Origin: Actinostola sp. cb2023 | Taxonomy: Eukaryota; Cnidaria; Anthozoa; Actiniaria; Actinostolidae | Reading direction: 5' to 3' | Length of the DNA stretch: 64,000 nucleotides | Assembly (NCBI GenBank): GCA_033675265.1 | Contig: JAUJYZ010000789.1 | Coordinates: 1-64,000, forward strand | In this document: in pieces, positions 36,804 through 47,213 of the stretch | How the letters are laid out: every line of letters begins with the position of its first letter | How positions within the stretch are numbered: position 1 is the first letter of the stretch | Made by a program: the position numbers and the translations under genes | Notes under the pieces: model-generated | What the model saw: the letters and a program-made list of their open reading frames with translations, nothing else | Told to the model about the DNA's origin: nothing | The model's database searches: none

Positions 36804-37435
36804 CTGCAAAAAGAGACTTGGATTATCATTTGTAATGCTATTATTATTAATGTTGCCATTTTAAAATACACATTTTTTCGTCATTCCGAGATCTCCATAA
36901 CAAAGAATGTTTTCAATCAACTAATGCTCCATTCGCCATCGACTTTTTTCTTAGACAACTCCCCCCCCCCCCTTATTTTGAACGTCGTTGTTTAGCTTGA
37001 ACGACTTTTTTTTTGTTTTGGTCGACTTTTTAAGAGTGGTTATTGCGTGCGTCTATCGAATTATGGGCATGATCACGTGATCACGGATCACGCGGGAAGT
37101 TTGGAGAGCATCAGAGCATGAGAAGCGAAAGAGTTTTTGCTCGAGGCGATAGCCACAGTTGGACGATCTAAAATTCAGTTGCATTGACGTAATGGCTTGA
37201 ACTCGACGATGGCTTTTCAACGACATCAATTTTTTATATAAGATTATATATTTAGGCTAAACGAAGACTGTATCAATCAATTATTCTAATCGCTTCGTTG
37301 ATTTGTCTTTCATGATTATGTTCAACAATTGTACATTTGGCGCGTGTCTAATTATTCAATCGATCGGTTGTTTTTAAAACATGTCTGGAATAGAAACATT
37401 CAAACTAAATTTATTAAAACGCAAACTGATGAGAT

Positions 37436-37850
37436 TTTTTGTGAGTTCTGTTAGGTAACTCTCACTCATATTTAAGCATGTTTTCATTAGGTAACACATA
37501 TTAAAGTTTTGTTAGGTAACTTTCATTTATATTTAGTTTTGTTAGGTAGTAACTCTCACTCATATTTAAGCATGTTTTGGTAGGTAACTCTTAGGTTTAA
37601 GTTTAATTAGGTAACTCTCACTCGCATATTTAAGTTTTGTTAGGTAATTCCACTCGCATATTTAAGTTTTGTTAGGTAACTCTCACTCGCATATTTAAGT
37701 TTTGTTAGGTAACTCTCACTCGCATATTTAAGTTTTGTTAGGTAACTCTCACTCGCATATTTAAGTTTTGTTAGGTAACTCTCACTCGCATATTTAAGTT
37801 TTGTTAGGTAACTCTCACTCGCATATTTAAGTTTTGTTAGGTAATTCCAA
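37436..37850. repeat. 33-bp minisatellite, array B1
   Basis: Counterpart of array A1 upstream of transporter copy B, with fewer regular units (about seven) and irregular units at the start that include AACACATATTAAAG. The different unit number from A1 shows a change in array length since the segmental duplication. Confidence 0.85.
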
Positions 37851-38190
37851 GTAATTCTTTTCCTTGGTGAGTTTTTTTTTTGTCCAGAAGATTGTGAATA
37901 TCAGACGCAATTACCAAGTAGTAACTTACTGTTAATGGTTCCTCAATCGATCCTATTGCTGGCATCGGCTACGAGCAAGCTATTCTTGGCTATTGTTCTC
38001 ATTTAATTCAGTTTCCCCAAGTCATCAGTTGGACGATCTAAAATTCAGTTGCATTGACGTAATGGCTTGAATTCGACGATGGCTTTTCAACGACATCAAT
38101 TTTATGTAAGATTATATATTTAGGCTAATCGAAGAATGTATCAATCAATTATTCTAATCGCTTCGTTGATTTGATGATTATGTTCAACAA

Positions 38191-38353
38191 TAGCCTACGT
38201 AGCCAGGCTCTAGGGGAAAGGAGGGGAGGGGAAGGGGGAAGGGGAAGGGGGAAAGAAGGAGGAGGACTGGAGAAGAGTCCCTCCTTCTTTCCCGCTTCCC
38301 CTTTTCCCCCTTCCCCTCCCCTCCTTCCCCCTAGAGCCTGGCTATGCAGGCTA
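38191..38353. mobile_element. Mutator-like MITE with 9-bp target duplication, copy 2
   Basis: Paralogue of 33641-33802 at the same place in duplication unit B, with the same ends and the same 9-bp flank GTTCAACAA (38182-38190 and 38354-38362). The insertion therefore came before the segmental duplication. The inner purine/pyrimidine arms differ by small indels. Confidence 0.8.
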
Positions 38354-38474
38354 GTTCAACAATTGTACATTTGGCGTGTCTAATTATTCAATCGATCGGT
38401 TGTTTTTGAAACATGTCTGGAATAGAAACATTCAAGCTAAATTTATTAATACGCAAACTGATGAGATTGTTGTG

Positions 38475-39045
38475 AGTTCTGTTAGGTAACTCTCACTCAT
38501 ATTTAAGCATGTTTTGTTAGGTAACACATATTAAAGTTTTGTTAGGTAACTTTCATTTATATTTAGTTTTGTTAGGTAGTACCTCTCACTCATATTTAAG
38601 CATGTTTTGTTAGGTAACACATATTAAAGTTTTGTTAGGTAACTTTCATTTATATTTAGTTTTGTTAGGTAGTAACTCTCACTCATATTTAAGCATGTTT
38701 TGTTAGGTAACACATATTAAAGTTTTGTTAGGTAACTCTCATTTATATTTAGTTTTGCTAGGTAGTAACTCTCACTCATATTTAAGCATGTTTTGTTAGG
38801 TAACACATATTAAAGTTTTGTTAGGTAACTCTCATTTATATTTAGTTTTGCTAGGTAGTAACTCTCACTCATATTTAAGCATGTTTTGTTAGGTAACACA
38901 TATTAAAGTTTTGTTAGGTAACTTTCATTTATATTTTAGTTTTGTTAGGTAGTAACTCTCACTCATATTTAAGCATGTTTTGGTAGGTAACTCTTAGGTT
39001 TAATTAGGTAACTCTCACTCGCATATTTAAGTTTTGTTAGGTAAC
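38475..39045. repeat. 33-bp minisatellite, array B2, with a higher-order repeat near 90 bp
   Basis: Counterpart of array A2 but expanded differently. A composite of three variants (TTTAAGCATGTTTTGTTAGG, then AACACATATTAAAG, then CATTTATATTTAG) is repeated about five times. In A2 this composite is absent and in A1 it occurs once, so it was amplified only here. A single CTCGCATATTTAAG unit closes the array. Confidence 0.85.
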
Positions 39046-39538
39046 TCTTACTCTTGGTGATTTTTTTTTTGTCCAGAAGATTGTGAATATCAGATGCAAT
39101 TACCAAGCAGTAACTTACTGTTAATGGTTCCTCAATCGATCCTATCAGCTGGCAAGCCTGGCATACTACGAGCTAGCCTGCTGAACAGGCGTTCTTAGCG
39201 AGGACCGGTAGAGCTGAGGGCTGGGGAGGATTGGGGTGGGAGAGGAGAGGAAGGGGGTACTCAAATGGCTTCCTTTCTGAACCAATCAAAAAGAGTGCAG
39301 ATGCATCTCATGCAATCAAACTCTTTCAATACGGCAAGGCGCGGTGCGGTGATGGTGTACGAGGAAACTTTCCCACTCATACGAAAACGACTCTAATACA
39401 ATAGAACATGAGGTTTCCTACAGTAATCCAGCCCCAGTAAAATAGTAACCATCCCAATAAAATGACTCAACAACAATGATAACAATTATGAATAATGGTG
39501 AAAAATGAAAGAAAAAAGAATGTAACTGAAGAACTGAC

Positions 39539-39540
<2 letters not shown>

Positions 39541-39585
<45 letters not shown>

Positions 39586-39600
39586 TATATTATTATTAAA
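39541..39600. repeat. ATT trinucleotide microsatellite
   Basis: About eighteen ATT triplets with one interruption near the end. The same site in duplication unit B has a shorter run split by the MITE at 34663-34878. Confidence 0.9.
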
Positions 39601-39719
39601 CTTATAAATACGCTATTACTATAAACAAGTAACTATTACTAAGTGCAAATCATACATTGATTCACGCGACGTCGGCACTTTGGACAAATCAGCTTATACA
39701 TGTAAGACCTGATATCATC

Positions 39720-40570
39720 TGATGGGTGAAACGGTTTTAAGTTGCATAAGAACAACAAGACGCTCAATGAGCGTTCACTCGGGCATTGTGAAAAGGAAAA
39801 TGTCAGTTGTTCGAGGAAGTACTTGAAAATGAATGCCAGTTGGTTGAAGAACAAGGACAATGTCAGCTGCGCGAGGAGAGACCTGACAATGACTGACAGT
39901 TGCGTGACGAGGGAGACTATGTATATACATGTATGTGTCGAGTTCATTTGATTTGCCTTTGAGTTCATTTGATTACCTTTTGACTTTGAGTTCAATTGAT
40001 TTGATTTTGATGAGTTTGTGTAAAGGCCCCCTCTCTAGCTTCAGATCCCGAAACGTCGAGTTTGGAATCGAGTTCGGGTTCGAGTTACGGTTCGAACGTC
40101 GAATAAAACAAGGACATCTTCTTCAATACAATATAATTTCTCTGACGTCATGACAATCAGTGACAGTTGAGTGACGAGGGAGACTATTAGTCCGGTGAGT
40201 ACGAACATGATACGTCTTGAGGTTGCATAGGTCAGATGGTTCTGATAACGGCCTCGCGTTTGTTTTAAAAAAAATATATTTTAAGCGAGCTTCTAGTCCT
40301 TTTACCACTTCTAGTCATTGAACGATGAACTAGAATCCTGACCTTTTAATAGCTTGAAGATCTACAGCTGCTTTCAAAACTAAGATTCATAATCTACTTG
40401 AGTCCTGTGTCTCCTTTATCTTTTCAAATCTGCGGAGTAATCTTGAAACTCCGGATACGATTAAATACGTCGCATACTCGTCATTTTGAAGCCGAACAAA
40501 ACTACTACTACTACTACCGAAATCCGCATTTTCTAACTCGGGCGGCCTGCGGCCTGGGCCCGAGTAATAA
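39720..40570. other. Stretch found only in the third duplication unit
   Basis: This interval separates two pieces (to about 39720, from 40573) that are adjacent near 34990 in unit B, so it was inserted here or lost in B. It contains a degenerate repeat of about 30 bp around AATGTCAGTTG and GACAGTTGCGTGACGAGG (39795-39925), with one more GACGAGGGAGACTAT at 40178. It also contains GAGTTCATTTGATT repeats (39940-40010) and TTCGAGTT repeats (40050-40095). Short open frames exist on both strands; none looks like a gene. Confidence 0.55.
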
Positions 40571-40639
40571 TTAAAAGTAGAATGTTTCTAATTTCTTATT
40601 GAAAGTGTCAAGCTCTAATTCGGTCTTATATATCACAAT

Positions 40640-40814
40640 CCATTCTCGTTCTTAGAGCTCCTCGGTTTCGGTCCTCTCCCGAGAAGGCTCTGGTCGCAGC
40701 CATTTGCCATGCGCATGCGTTATATTTCGTCCAATCAACATCGAGCCTCAAATGGCTGCGACCAGAGCCTTCTCGGGAGAGGACTGAAACCGAGGAGCTC
40801 TGGGAACGAGAATG
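40640..40814. mobile_element. Palindromic MITE (CCATTCTCGTTC ends)
   Basis: Arms of about 66 bp (40640-40705 and 40749-40814) are almost perfect inverted repeats, with CTCGGTTTCGGTCCTCTCCC in the left arm and its complement in the right. The loop is about 43 bp. No coding capacity and no clear target duplication. Confidence 0.8.
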
Positions 40815-41346
40815 GTCTCATACTTGTTCCTTGTGTTGTCCTTTATCCTCTGTAGGAATTTCTAGGCCATTTCGCTTGGAATTGAGAGAGTTACGGCGGT
40901 TTTAATCAGTTTTTTTTCCTACCAGTAAGAAAATATAGATTCTTAAAGAATCTATCTACATGTGTTGTGTATTGTTGTATAATTTTGTACAAATTCATTG
41001 CTTTAAATGGTTTTCGTAGTTTTTCATGGCCAAATGGTTACTAGCTTGCACCCTGGGCATCCCATAATTCAAGATGGCCGCCGTATCGGTAAAAAGGTCT
41101 ATTAATTGCATATTCTTATTTCATCTGCAGTAACGTGACAACTTTGCCAGTGTTTGCCATTTTCCCCCAGACATCCTTGCGGTCTTACTTTCTATGATTA
41201 CCGATTTGCGAACCCCCAGAAAGTTTAAAATATAAAGCCCGGGAATTCTGGGAAATTACATCGTTAAACCAACAATCTTCGTATCAATAATTGTCGCATT
41301 TTAACCGAACATTTTTTTCAGTTTTTGAAAAACTCTGGTCAGAGAA

Positions 41347-41426
41347 TAGCCTCCTTTGCAGCCGTTCTTAGTTCCGTCACCCAACGCTTTGCGTGACGGA
41401 ACTAAGAACGGCTGCAAAGGAGGCTA
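41347..41426. repeat. Perfect 34-bp hairpin
   Basis: Arms 41347-41380 and 41393-41426 are inverted repeats (TAGCCTCCTTTGCAGCCGTT at the start) with a 12-bp loop. It is probably a minimal MITE: TAGCCTCCTTTGC ends with CTA at both borders. Confidence 0.8.
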
Positions 41427-41913
41427 GTCAGAGAAGGGCTAATTTTAAAATGGCTATAACTGACTCACTCATATTCTCGTCCAAATCGCTTCAAATCTTC
41501 ACAGGCAATAAAGGAATAATTGAAAAAGATAAAGGCAACTTTATAGAGGATTTCATTTTCAATTTATTATTGCCCCCGCAGGGTCCGAGGAGGCATATAT
41601 TGTAGTCCCCTCCGCTGGGATTGTGACTGGCTGAAATAAACGCAGGCTCACTGTGTTTTATAACAGTACCGATCACAGGCAGCCCAACCATTGCTTTTGA
41701 GGCTACTAAATAATTCAAAAAAAAAAATTTTTTTGATGGGCTTCCTGTGGTAGAGCGCGCGCGCATTTATATATTGGGTTCCCAGCAGTGCTGAGTAATG
41801 TCCTATGTTGGGCTTCCTGTGTGCCTCCTGCGGGATGCGGCCGCAGCAAATGTGTATATTTAACAAGGTATGAAACTCCAGTCACGTGATGGCCTGATGT
41901 GCGGCGCAAGTAG

Positions 41914-42625
41914 ATGGTGCACTTTTCCGTGAGCCGAATAGCCGAAGTCGTCGTACGCTACAGGCCTTGGGGGGTACCCAGGGTGAAGTCGTTATTATGG
42001 CGGGGAGTGGAAGAGAAGTTCATATCAAGAAAGACTGATTTTTTCGGTGTAAACGTTGGGATTCTTTTCCCTATTCATGGTAAGTTTAGAAGTTCACAAT
42101 TCATGTCAACTTTAAGTAAATCTAGAAGAAATTCGACGGTTTTAAAGTAGTCCTTTTTCATTTTGAATGGTTGAGAAACTTTGGATGTGTCTTTGTCAGT
42201 TTGTGCTCGACACGTGAGAAAGTTTTGCAGTTGAAAATAAACTGAACTAAAAGTACTTTTTGTCATGGTTTTTACGTAGTAATTGCTCTAAATGTTCTCT
42301 AATGAAAGGACTTGCCTATACTAGGGCAGAAGGGCTGCTTAATACTCCTCAACAAATCAGTTTTTTTCTATAAATTATGACTGAGCAGTGAGCTATTTCA
42401 GTATTTGACAAGTGTGTAGACTGTAGGCGAGTGTAGCAGTGTCAGTGATCGAAATACACTTCAACAAGGAACCTCTCTCAACTGACTGATTTTACTTTAT
42501 CTGTTTAAACATTACTAACTCTCTCATCTAGAAAGTGTTTGACATAATTTTGTACTTTACTTATAGTTCTTCTGACACAAGGGAACGCCAACAGCATAAA
42601 CCATCTCAGTGTGAGCAAAATATAG
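41914..42625 (+). CDS. Possible two-exon small protein inside the foldback element
   Basis: ATG at 41914 opens a frame to 42079, where ATTCATG is followed by GTAAGT, a strong donor. An acceptor (TTATAG) ends at 42566, and the frame goes on without a shift to a stop at 42623-42625. This would give 74 residues. I do not recognise the product. It starts in the left arm of the foldback, so the upstream part would also lie in the element's repeat. Frame agreement over the intron is a one-in-three chance, so this is weak. It could as well be a non-coding transcript. Confidence 0.2.
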
Positions 42626-43338
42626 ACAAACTCAACATCGAAGACGAAGGAGACATGAATGGCGAGGACTCGTGAAGCTGCCGTGAACTAAAATATTAAC
42701 AGTTGTTCGTTATTGTCATTGAAATAGCACGACACATTTAGCAAATATTAAAGTCTTACTATCATCTGAGAGAAACAGAGTAATTTTAACGGCGTATTTT
42801 TCGTAACCGGGAACGTAAGTAACTAGTAAGCTTCAGTATCGCTTCAGTCCAACTTCGATGTTTGCTATTCAATCAGTCATGATCAGTGATTCACAACTTG
42901 TCGCCTTTGTGTATAATATTTATCCATTGTTATTAAGCTTATTTCCATGCTATTACTGATCAATATAGTAAATAAATTGCACAGAAAGTAACGGCAAAAC
43001 AGTGTGTAAAAAGCTAGTAAACTTATTGTTGAAATAAATACGTTTGTTTGTCATTTTGTGTACAAGTACTGATAGCAAATGTGTTGTGCAGTACTAAATG
43101 TTGAGACTATTCAGCATTTATAAAACACAATGCGTCAATTTTGAAGATTTTAATCGATAAAAATCAAAATACAAAACAAATACTTTACAGAAGTCAAAAC
43201 AGAAAACAGATAAAGTATATTGTAGATGTTTTGACTCATGTTTAGTGAACATATCATGTTAAAACCTTGCCAAAAAGAGCATCGTTCAGATTTGCCGAGC
43301 GCTTGTCGATGCCTTCTCGAAGGTAAAATCCGACTACT
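42626..43338. other. AT-rich interior of the foldback element
   Basis: No open frame of note and no repeat that I can see. Only short poly-A/T stretches and scattered stops in all frames. Confidence 0.5.
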
Positions 43339-44206
43339 TCACGGAAAAGTGCACCATCTACTTGCGCCGCACATCGGTCCATGACGCTCAAAATTTCAAA
43401 AATTAGTTTCTCAGCGTACGTTGAAGTTAGACGACTGACACTTACAAAGTGTTTCGAGAATACGGTAAAGTTTAGTTATTCGAAGAAAAATTGAATTTTC
43501 ACATCACATTGACAAAATTAGGGTCAAAAACGTATTTGTCACGTGACCGAGTTTCATACCTTGTTTAAATATACACATTTGCTGCGGGCGCATCCCGCAG
43601 GAGGCACACAGGAAGCCCAACATAGGACATTACTCAGCACAGGGAACCCAATATATAAATACGCGCGCGCTCTACCACAGGAAGCCCATAAATTTTTTTT
43701 TGAATTATTTAGTAGCCTCAAAAGCAATGGTTGGGCTGCCTGTGTACCGATCATCACCGAAAACTAACTGGCTTCAGATCCACAATATAAACACACTAAA
43801 AACTACTACTCAGAAGCTGAATACCAAAATACTGATGTGCGGAACTCAGAAGCTGAAGGAAACATTCTGTCACGAAGAAGCCTGTGACGCCATGTTCCGG
43901 GCATGTTGGAACCACTCGAGGCGAAAGAAAGCCACCTGATTTTCAAAATGGGCCACAGCTGTACACGGACCGATTCTTCGTTTGCAACCACGTGGTATTT
44001 GGCGGATTACGCCGTCGATTTTAATTTATACGGCTGTTCTCAAATTGCAAAATATTATTTCCTTTGCCAAATAAAATAAAAAGCTTATGAGCTTGTAGAG
44101 CTATCAAAATAACAACTCTGGGCCAAATATCGGAGCACTAGAGCATTTCTTTACCGAGCTATGGGCGAACGAATTTCAAAATATTCCAGTGTGTTTGTAT
44201 AGCGGC

Positions 44207-44244
44207 GCCATGTTGGAAGACAACTGGATGTCTTCCAACATGGC
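44207..44244. repeat. 15-bp hairpin (GCCATGTTGGAAGAC)
   Basis: Perfect 15-bp arms with an 8-bp loop. The flanks on both sides (43750-44206 and 44245-44603) are AT-rich with no gene; the short frame at 43700-43939 starts inside the foldback arm and is not convincing. Confidence 0.7.
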
Positions 44245-44603
44245 GGCCAAAATTTCAAAAAATAAATCCAAGCTTAGAGTTGATATACACATCACTTAAT
44301 TTCACTATAAATGGAGCTTCTAAACATGTATAAAACTAAAACCATTTAATTTGGTACAAATTTGTTGTTTTCCACGACTTTTCAGAGACGTGACTAGCTC
44401 TAAGTAAGAATTGCGTGACAAAATTCAAACTTCGATAACTCGGCCACAAAACATCGAGCCCACCTGAAAATTTCTACAATAATTCATATCACAATTCTCT
44501 AAAACACTGCAAAGAATCAAGTTGATAGGATTCATAACTAAATTTTAGAATTAATTCTCAAGGGGAGTGACGTCAAGTGCAAACGAAGAATACGAATATT
44601 TGT

Positions 44604-44908
44604 ATACACCTAATTGCAGAAAGGTTGTCCACCTCGGAAAAGCACATTTACACATTTGCACATTTACACATTTGCACATTCGCAACAACACGTGTATATT
44701 TGTTTTGCGCAAGTGGAACCCAGAGTCAATAGATTCAGTAGAAGTAGACTGCCATAAGAATGCCGCGGTCTTATACAGAACATTTCAGGTGGATAGTTGT
44801 ATTTCAGCGCTTATAAAAGTGCAAATGTGTAAATGTGTAAATGTGCAAATGTGTAAATGTGTAAATGTGCTTTTCCGAGGTGGACAACCTTTCTGCAATT
44901 AGGTGTAT
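44604..44908. mobile_element. Foldback MITE with minisatellite in both arms
   Basis: The ends ATACACCTAATTGCAGAAAG and the complement frame the element. Inside, each arm has CACATTTACACATTTG-type repeats: 6-bp blocks CATTTA and CATTTG alternate in the left arm, with the complement AAATGTGTAAATGTGC in the right. The right arm has more repeats. The centre is about 120 bp of unique DNA. Tandem repeats within the inverted arms are typical of foldback elements. Confidence 0.8.
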
Positions 44909-45630
44909 CTTAAGGTGCATTTTATGGTTCTTTGCGTCCTTTGTCTTTATCCTATTAGCAGAATATGTAGCATATTTGAAAGGCATGCTTGTTCGAGCGT
45001 GGGTCTAATTGTCTTACATTTTTAAAAGTCGTCACATGTGTTCTTGTATCAGTTTAATATTTTCAAAAAGCTCAAGAATACACGAAATTGTTTTCGTAGT
45101 GAAATTTAAATGCATCGCAGATGTACATCAACAATTGTACTTTAGTTTTTGGTTATATTTACACTTGCATACTCGAGTATCGTAAATATAGAAGAGAATA
45201 CTTGATACATGAATATCGAAGTGAATCTCAGAATTACGCATGCATGCTCTGCCGTGTCACGCAACGAGTGACCAAACAATGTTTTAGTCACGCTGCGATG
45301 CCAAGGGTTTTGCACTATTTTCTGAAATAGTTCCCTAATGTAATTCTTTAGCTAAAATATAAGGATTTTAATTTGTTGTACTCGTTTGTAATCAATCAAT
45401 GATTTTCATATAAGAGATTGAATTAGAATATATTGATGAACAACCTGACCTTCAGTGATAAACAGAAATGTAACACGTATTTACAACCAAATGTAATCTA
45501 GTTTACTTTTCAGACTAATTTATAGTTCCCAGTCAGTTTTTAAAGAACGGGGGCAGCTGTAGTGTCAACTATGACTAGTTTTATTGACATTATCCACATA
45601 CATTCTTATTATAATGTACTGATACACAGC
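44909..45630. other. Intergenic, no gene seen
   Basis: AT-rich DNA before the methyltransferase gene. A 69-codon frame at 45121-45330 has no recognisable features. The promoter of the methyltransferase probably lies in the right part, but I see no clear TATA box. Confidence 0.5.
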
Positions 45631-45671
45631 TTGGGCTACCTGTGCTCTCTCCTAGCCACAGGAAGCCCGAG
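45631..45671. repeat. Short inverted pair of the GGGCT-CCTGTG motif
   Basis: CTTGGGCTACCTGTG and CCACAGGAAGCCCGAG face each other around 11 bp, about 50 bp before the methyltransferase start codon. The same motif is found in the foldback at 41674-43747, near 57627 and near 61408-61480. Confidence 0.65.
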
Positions 45672-45724
45672 TGAATAAATAAAGTTACTTCCGTGATCCG
45701 TCGTACTAGACTGCTTCGTTAGAG

Positions 45725-46513
45725 ATGACTACCAAGGACTACAACAGATTTTTCGATCCTCAAGTATACTGTGACACATATTTTGATGACCCCAGAAAAG
45801 ATGAGTATTCTCTTGGACGACTTTTTGACTTCTGGAGCCAAGTGAAAAGTAGTCCCCGTATAAACATGCTCGAGTATGGCGGCGGACCGAACATCTCGAG
45901 GCTCATCACTGCCTGCACACACGTCCAAGATATTATTTTTGCTGAATATTTAGAAGCAAATCGAAAAGTTGTCGAAGACTGGGTTGCTAAAGACCCAAAA
46001 GCGTTTAACTGGAGACCGGCTTTTGAATTCGTTGTGCAAAAGATAGAAGGCAAAGCCACAGACGAAGTCGACAAAAGGGAATCTGAAGTACGAGATAAGA
46101 TAAGAGCCATTGTTCCATGTGATGTTAAAGCAGCAAACCCTCTTCAAATTCCCGACAATCTCTCTACAAAGTACGGCCCGCCATTTGATGTTGTTTCCAC
46201 AAGTCTTTGTCTTGAGGCCGTTGTTGAAAGCGAGCAAGAGTACAAAGATCATGTTGCATTTCTTGCAAAGATACTTCGTCCTGGAGGCTACCTAATGATG
46301 CATGGTGTACTAGAGCAGACCTTTTACACGGTTGGCGAGAAGTTTTACACGTTTCCTTTGACCAGGGAAATGGTCCTTGATAGTATGAAGGACGCAGGAC
46401 TGAAGGATGTTGTCATTGATTTGGCTTCTTCGCACTTTCCCGATGAAGCATTCAATGAGCTTCCGCTTGCAGACCTGAAGGATTTGTTTTTTGTGTATGG
46501 ACGAGCACTATAG
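45725..46513 (+). CDS. NNMT/PNMT/TEMT-family small-molecule N-methyltransferase
   Basis: Single-exon gene for 262 residues; human NNMT has 264. The family transfers a methyl group from S-adenosylmethionine to nitrogen of small amines such as nicotinamide, indolethylamines and phenylethanolamines, in the cytosol. An N-terminal FDPQVYCDTYFDD matches the family's tyrosine-rich cap. LEYGGGPNISRL is the SAM-binding motif I. FAEYLEANRKVVEDW is the following acidic loop, with Glu where NNMT has Asp. CDV and STSLCLEAV match the later motifs, and LRPGGYLMM is the post-motif strand. The aspartate that follows this strand in human NNMT (its residue 197) aligns here with Gly in MHGVLEQ, so nicotinamide is probably not the substrate. 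An ATTAAA at 46802-46807 may be the poly(A) signal. Start ATG at 45725 gives the family's normal N-terminus. Confidence 0.92.
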   Translation: MTTKDYNRFFDPQVYCDTYFDDPRKDEYSLGRLFDFWSQVKSSPRINMLEYGGGPNISRLITACTHVQDIIFAEYLEANRKVVEDWVAKDPKAFNWRPAFEFVVQKIEGKATDEVDKRESEVRDKIRAIVPCDVKAANPLQIPDNLSTKYGPPFDVVSTSLCLEAVVESEQEYKDHVAFLAKILRPGGYLMMHGVLEQTFYTVGEKFYTFPLTREMVLDSMKDAGLKDVVIDLASSHFPDEAFNELPLADLKDLFFVYGRAL

Positions 46514-46933
46514 ACTATCTATCATCTAAAGACCTCAATCGTTAGATTTAGCATGTAGTTTATTTTATTTTATTTTTATTTTACAAAATTCGCCATAACA
46601 TAGACATCAATAACAACAATGTTATTGTAATTATGTCATTTTTTTAATACACGGACAAGAAATCAAGGAGATAGGTGAATTTTACTATGAGTCAGTCAAT
46701 CATTCGGTTGGTCACTAGGCTAGCATGTGGTTAAATTTGTATCAGTTTAATATATCAGTTTATTTGTATCTTAGATAATAATTTTAAGTGACCAAAAATA
46801 TATTAAAAGCTAATTATAAATTAGTAATTTATAATTTTATAATTATTAGTAATAATTTTAGTTATATATATATAATTTATAATTTTATAATTATTAGCGG
46901 GCTCCTGTTATTAGTAATAATTTTAGTTATATA
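46514..46933. other. 3' region of the methyltransferase gene
   Basis: Very AT-rich. A stretch around TTATAATTTTATAATTATTAG is repeated at about 46825-46865 and 46875-46930. Otherwise no feature. Confidence 0.5.
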
Positions 46934-47211
46934 CAGCTATTTCAAAAAACGTTGATACTGAATAATAGTGTATTCCAAGACCGAAATGCATTTTGGAACT
47001 CTTGTAATATTGTCTAAAGTAATATAAATAATAATATTTGATTTGATTTTTTGTGTATTCCATCAGAAACAATATACTAGCTCCATATGGCAAACAAATC
47101 GCTGTATATTTACTTTTTATTTCAAAATAACGAGGCCCACAATGCCCTTTGGTCTTGGAATGCACTATTCAGTATGCAGTATTCAGTTTTCAACGTTTTT
47201 TGAAATAGCTG
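46934..47211. mobile_element. MITE with TA target duplication (CAGCTATTTC ends)
   Basis: 278 bp. Ends CAGCTATTTCAAAAAACGTT and the complement AACGTTTTTTGAAATAGCTG, flanked by TA on both sides (46932-46933 and 47212-47213). A single end of the same family (GCTATTTCAAAAAACGTTGA) is at about 51130-51149. TA duplication fits the Tc1/mariner group. Confidence 0.85.
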
Positions 47212-47213
47212 TA

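Larger units (their letters stand above)
30530..40630. repeat. Tandem segmental duplication carrying the transporter (two full units and a partial third)
   Basis: Unit A starts near 30530, unit B near 34366, and a partial unit C near 39264. Each starts with the same segment (AACCAATCAAAAAGAGTGCA, then GGCAAGGCGCGGTGCGGTGA). A and B then carry a transporter gene, its upstream region and two 33-bp arrays. C matches B's start up to about 39720 and resumes at 40573-40630 after an unrelated stretch, and it has no transporter. B carries MITEs that A lacks. Each unit also has an inner duplication: the stretch ending in CAACAATTGYACATTTGGCG occurs twice (about 32628 and 33586 in A; about 37270 and 38140 in B). 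Confidence 0.8.
41674..43747. mobile_element. Foldback element of about 2.1 kb
   Basis: The left arm (41674-41935) recurs in reverse complement as two blocks, 43339-43377 and 43537-43747, with about 160 bp inserted between them. Shared stretches include GGTTGGGCTGCCTGTG at the outer end, the GCGCGC-rich part, and TGCACTTTTCCGTGA at the inner end of the left arm. The arms contain several copies of GGGCTTCCTGTG in both directions. The middle (41936-43338) is AT-rich, with no transposase frame. It is probably a non-autonomous foldback transposon. Confidence 0.7.

Noticed and set aside
39639..39995. 118-codon minus-strand frame
   Set aside because: It lies on a degenerate direct repeat, has an open frame on the other strand too, and matches no family that I know.
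45760..46252. Minus-strand frames of 116 and 100 codons
   Set aside because: They are antisense shadows of the NNMT-family gene.
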